Positions 62,229 through 64,000 of a DNA stretch of 64,000 nucleotides are shown piece by piece; within the stretch, counting starts at the first letter, position 1, and each line of letters begins with the position of its first letter. This DNA comes from Brevibacillus brevis. GTDB lineage: Bacteria; Bacillota; Bacilli; Brevibacillales; Brevibacillaceae. Both the position numbers and the translations under genes were made by a program. The notes beneath the pieces are model-generated. The model saw only the letters and a list, made by a program, of their open reading frames with translations. It made no database searches and was not told the DNA's origin. The stretch spans positions 4,460,501 through 4,524,500 of the forward strand of contig NZ_CP041767.1 in the NCBI RefSeq assembly GCF_022026395.1, given 5' to 3'.

Positions 62229-62810
62229 ATGCCTATTCATTTGCAAGGAGAAAAGGTCGTTCTGCGAGATATTCGAGCAGAAGATTTGGATACGATCTAC
62301 TATTGGAAATACGAAGCAGAAGATCGTGAACATCTCAATTGGAATGGCCCCTACAAACCGCTTGATCCGTACACAAAAGAAGAGTATCGTGCCCTCCCAC
62401 GCTACCAGGAGTCTCTCGCTCTCGTCGGGACAGATGCACCAAGAACTGAGCTGATCATTGAGATTGACGGCGAGCTAAAAGGCAGTGTCGGTCGCTACTG
62501 GGTATCTGAGGAGACGAACTGGTGCGAAATCGGAATCGTCATTTACGACTCCCGCTACTGGCAGAATGGTTATGGTCGGGAAGCGTTTCGGATGTGGATC
62601 GACTACTTGTTTACCCATATGGATACCGTCCGTTTAGGCATTGGTACGTGGTCTGGCAACGAACGGATGATCAAGCTGGCTGCTCACATGGGCATGGTGG
62701 AAGAAGCGCGGGTACGCAAAGCAAGGATTGTTCGTGGTGAATATTACGATGCGATTAAGATGGGGATTTTGCGGGAGGAATGGGAGATCCGAAATAAGAC
62801 TTTTGAATAA
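62229..62810 (+). CDS. GNAT-family N-acetyltransferase (RimJ/RimL-like)
   Basis: The 193-residue protein starts with LQGEKVVLRDIRAEDLDTIYYW, typical of RimJ/RimL-like acetyltransferases, and has the acetyl-CoA region WQNGYGREAFRMWIDYLFTH and the ending GMVEEARVRKARIVRGEYYDAIKMGILREEW. The substrate is unknown (protein N-terminus, amino acid or antibiotic). AAAGGAGAAC precedes the ATG. It is divergent from the second MocR gene. Confidence 0.87.
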   Translation: MPIHLQGEKVVLRDIRAEDLDTIYYWKYEAEDREHLNWNGPYKPLDPYTKEEYRALPRYQESLALVGTDAPRTELIIEIDGELKGSVGRYWVSEETNWCEIGIVIYDSRYWQNGYGREAFRMWIDYLFTHMDTVRLGIGTWSGNERMIKLAAHMGMVEEARVRKARIVRGEYYDAIKMGILREEWEIRNKTFE

Positions 62811-62830
62811 CGGTTGTTTTTAACATGAGC

Positions 62831-62890
62831 ATCTTCCATCTGTATAGGAAACTCCCTATACGAGGAAACTGTATGCCCAATATGGAAGAT
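62831..62890. repeat. nested inverted repeats downstream of the GNAT gene
   Basis: ATCTTCCAT (62831-62839) pairs with ATGGAAGAT (62882-62890), enclosing GTATAGG (62842-62848) paired with CCTATAC (62855-62861). No T tract follows. Role unknown; otherwise I see nothing in 62811-62992. Confidence 0.4.
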
Positions 62891-62992
62891 ATCACCGTCC
62901 AAAAGTCGAATGCAGAACGAAAGAGCTATGTGTTTGTTGGTGCCATTTATCATGCAGCAGCGGAAGTCTGTTCAGTCGGTTGTCGGGTACCG

Positions 62993-63036
62993 CAAAAAAC
63001 AAACTCCCTTCTATCTGAACAAAAAAGGGAGTTTGT
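62993..63036 (-). terminator. terminator of the PspA-family gene
   Basis: CAAACTCCCTT / AAGGGAGTTTG perfect 11-bp stem with a 14-nt loop then TTTTTTG on the minus strand. Confidence 0.85.
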
Positions 63037-63053
63037 CTGCGTTTCACATCCTC

Positions 63054-63722
63054 TTATTTCACTTCTTTCGTTTTTTTCAGCTCTGCTAATTGCGCCTCCA
63101 CTGTTTCTGCCAGAAGATGATCAAGATATGGCTTCCTGTCGACAGCTTTCGTACCGTAAACGTATGAACTCGCAGCTACTTCAGCTTCCAGCTTCTGGAC
63201 AAACTCTTCTACCCTCGCAAATCCTTTCATTGCATAGTCGCTATGAAACCCTGACAACATTTCCTGTCCTTGCTTGATAGATTTTGCAGCGTGGGCTCTG
63301 GATGTTAACACCAGCTTTTTGTATTGGAACTCTTGATATGTGTTTTTAAGTTTATCTATTTGCTCATACAGGATCGCAGTCTGTTTTTTTGTCGCGTCAT
63401 ATTGATTCTGGTACAGATTGCGCTTATTTTCATGAATTACTCTTTCCTGTAGGGCAAGCTTTGCCATGTTATCTTCATTACAATCAACAGCAAGGTTGGC
63501 TTGTTTCGTGCGCTTTTCTATGTTTGCTTCTTCTTCTGCGATGAGAAGATCATACCTTTTCTCAAGAAAGAGTTGATAGGAAAGTGCCTGGTTGGCTTTT
63601 TCGATTTGCTTGTCCATGTCTCTTATATATTGATCTAACAAAGTGATTGGATTCTCTACTTTATTTAATACCTCATGCACATCTGCAACAACAATATCTT
63701 TTACCCGTTTAAAAATACCCAT
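63054..63722 (-). CDS. PspA/IM30 (LiaH-like) membrane-stress protein
   Basis: The 222-residue protein is almost wholly coiled coil, beginning with MGIFKRVKDIVVADVHEVLNKVENPITLLDQYIRDM, the hallmark N-terminus of PspA/IM30 proteins. These assemble on the inner face of the membrane and protect it under stress. The C-terminal end (YLDHLLAETVEAQLAELKK) is also typical of the Bacillota type. The gene begins 1 bp after the stop of a membrane-protein gene and ends at a strong terminator. Confidence 0.9.
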   Translation of the reverse strand: MGIFKRVKDIVVADVHEVLNKVENPITLLDQYIRDMDKQIEKANQALSYQLFLEKRYDLLIAEEEANIEKRTKQANLAVDCNEDNMAKLALQERVIHENKRNLYQNQYDATKKQTAILYEQIDKLKNTYQEFQYKKLVLTSRAHAAKSIKQGQEMLSGFHSDYAMKGFARVEEFVQKLEAEVAASSYVYGTKAVDRKPYLDHLLAETVEAQLAELKKTKEVK

Positions 63723-63723
63723 C

Positions 63724-64000
63724 TTATTTTTCCTCCTTCGACATCTGTTTTTCCCATTTATCTAAAATGGCTGAATTACTATTCTCACCTGAATATGGGG
63801 AGTGAAGTGGTACATCAACGAAAACGATATTCCCTTTACGCGGTCTGATTCGTATACATAACCAGTAAATGACGAACGCAATGACAAGTAATGGCAGGAT
63901 GGGAAGAACCCCAACAAAGATCAGAAGCCAGCCTGTCCATTTTCTCCAGATACTCTCATTTGCATGTTTGCGAACAAACCAACCACTGATGACAAGACCT
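63724..64000 (-). CDS. membrane protein upstream of the PspA-family gene (5' end beyond the window)
   Basis: The last 91 residues are visible, read from the window edge to TAA at 63724-63726. They hold a membrane helix of about 25 residues (WLLIFVGVLPILPLLVIAF...) followed by a short basic segment (CIRIRPRKG) and a polar tail. The stop is separated from the PspA start by one base, and its AAGGAGG serves that gene, so the two are tightly coupled. The family is not recognisable from this part; a membrane anchor or sensor for PspA is plausible by context. Confidence 0.7.
   Translation of the reverse strand, partial: GLVISGWFVRKHANESIWRKWTGWLLIFVGVLPILPLLVIAFVIYWLCIRIRPRKGNIVFVDVPLHSPYSGENSNSAILDKWEKQMSKEEK

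Noticed and set aside
62825..63277. 150-codon + strand frame
   Set aside because: It runs through nested repeats, a terminator and the antisense of the PspA-family gene, and has no ribosome binding site.

Overview
The window reads as chromosome of a Gram-positive, spore-forming Bacillota, most likely Brevibacillus or a close Paenibacillaceae relative. Supporting signs are strong AGGAGG-type ribosome binding sites with TTG/GTG starts, sigma-A-like promoters, a KinB-like 5TM kinase, a YheC/YheD-type spore-coat ATP-grasp protein, B. subtilis-like genes (relQ/yjbM, yfkK, yfmS-yfmT, pepV) and two ECF sigma/DUF4179 anti-sigma pairs. No rRNA, tRNA, CRISPR array or prophage was seen. Most of the window is ordinary housekeeping DNA; the accessory part lies between about 2.6 and 15.8 kb.

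Layout. 1-2.6 kb: 5' part of 4-hydroxyphenylpyruvate dioxygenase, a thioredoxin divergent from an Rrf2 regulator, and a methyltransferase. 2.6-14.3 kb: an orphan ISL3-type zinc ribbon, decayed DJ-1/PfpI and arginase genes, a decayed DUF4367 gene, a damaged IS66 element, and a family of secreted proteins built from an ~85-residue repeat ending in DVDLEKGTGTV. Two family members lie directly downstream of an OmpR-type two-component system in an apparent four-gene operon (14222 to 10355, minus strand). The others (3161-4434, 5604-6965) lie further downstream beyond the IS. I do not recognise this repeat family; it is the best candidate for an undescribed system. One member is split by a -1 frame change carrying features of a programmed frameshift site.

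14.3-24 kb: two divergent secreted proteins (one unrecognised, one M14 carboxypeptidase), a yfmT-yfmS operon (aldehyde dehydrogenase plus soluble chemoreceptor) preceded by a cyclic-di-GMP-I riboswitch and terminator, a second soluble chemoreceptor with a membrane protein, and an RsmF-like rRNA methyltransferase. 24-37 kb: Lrp/LysE export pair, MerR/MFS efflux pair, DEAD-box helicase, ECF/anti-sigma pair, M42 aminopeptidase, RelQ-PepV operon and a large membrane chemoreceptor.

37-48 kb: TetR regulator, an operon of KinB-like kinase, a 57-residue coiled-coil protein and an OppA-type lipoprotein, a U32 protein with YfkK, the second ECF/anti-sigma pair, FabF and an XRE regulator. 48.2-48.5 kb holds no convincing gene but a large imperfect foldback that could be a structured RNA. 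48.5-64 kb: citramalate synthase, hydrolase, YheC/D protein, M20 and PHP hydrolases, thyA-folA, two MocR-type regulators, cold-shock protein, a heptad-repeat lipoprotein, PutP, a GNAT enzyme and a PspA-family protein with an upstream membrane protein cut by the window edge.

Functional calls come from motif recognition by eye; no database search was run.
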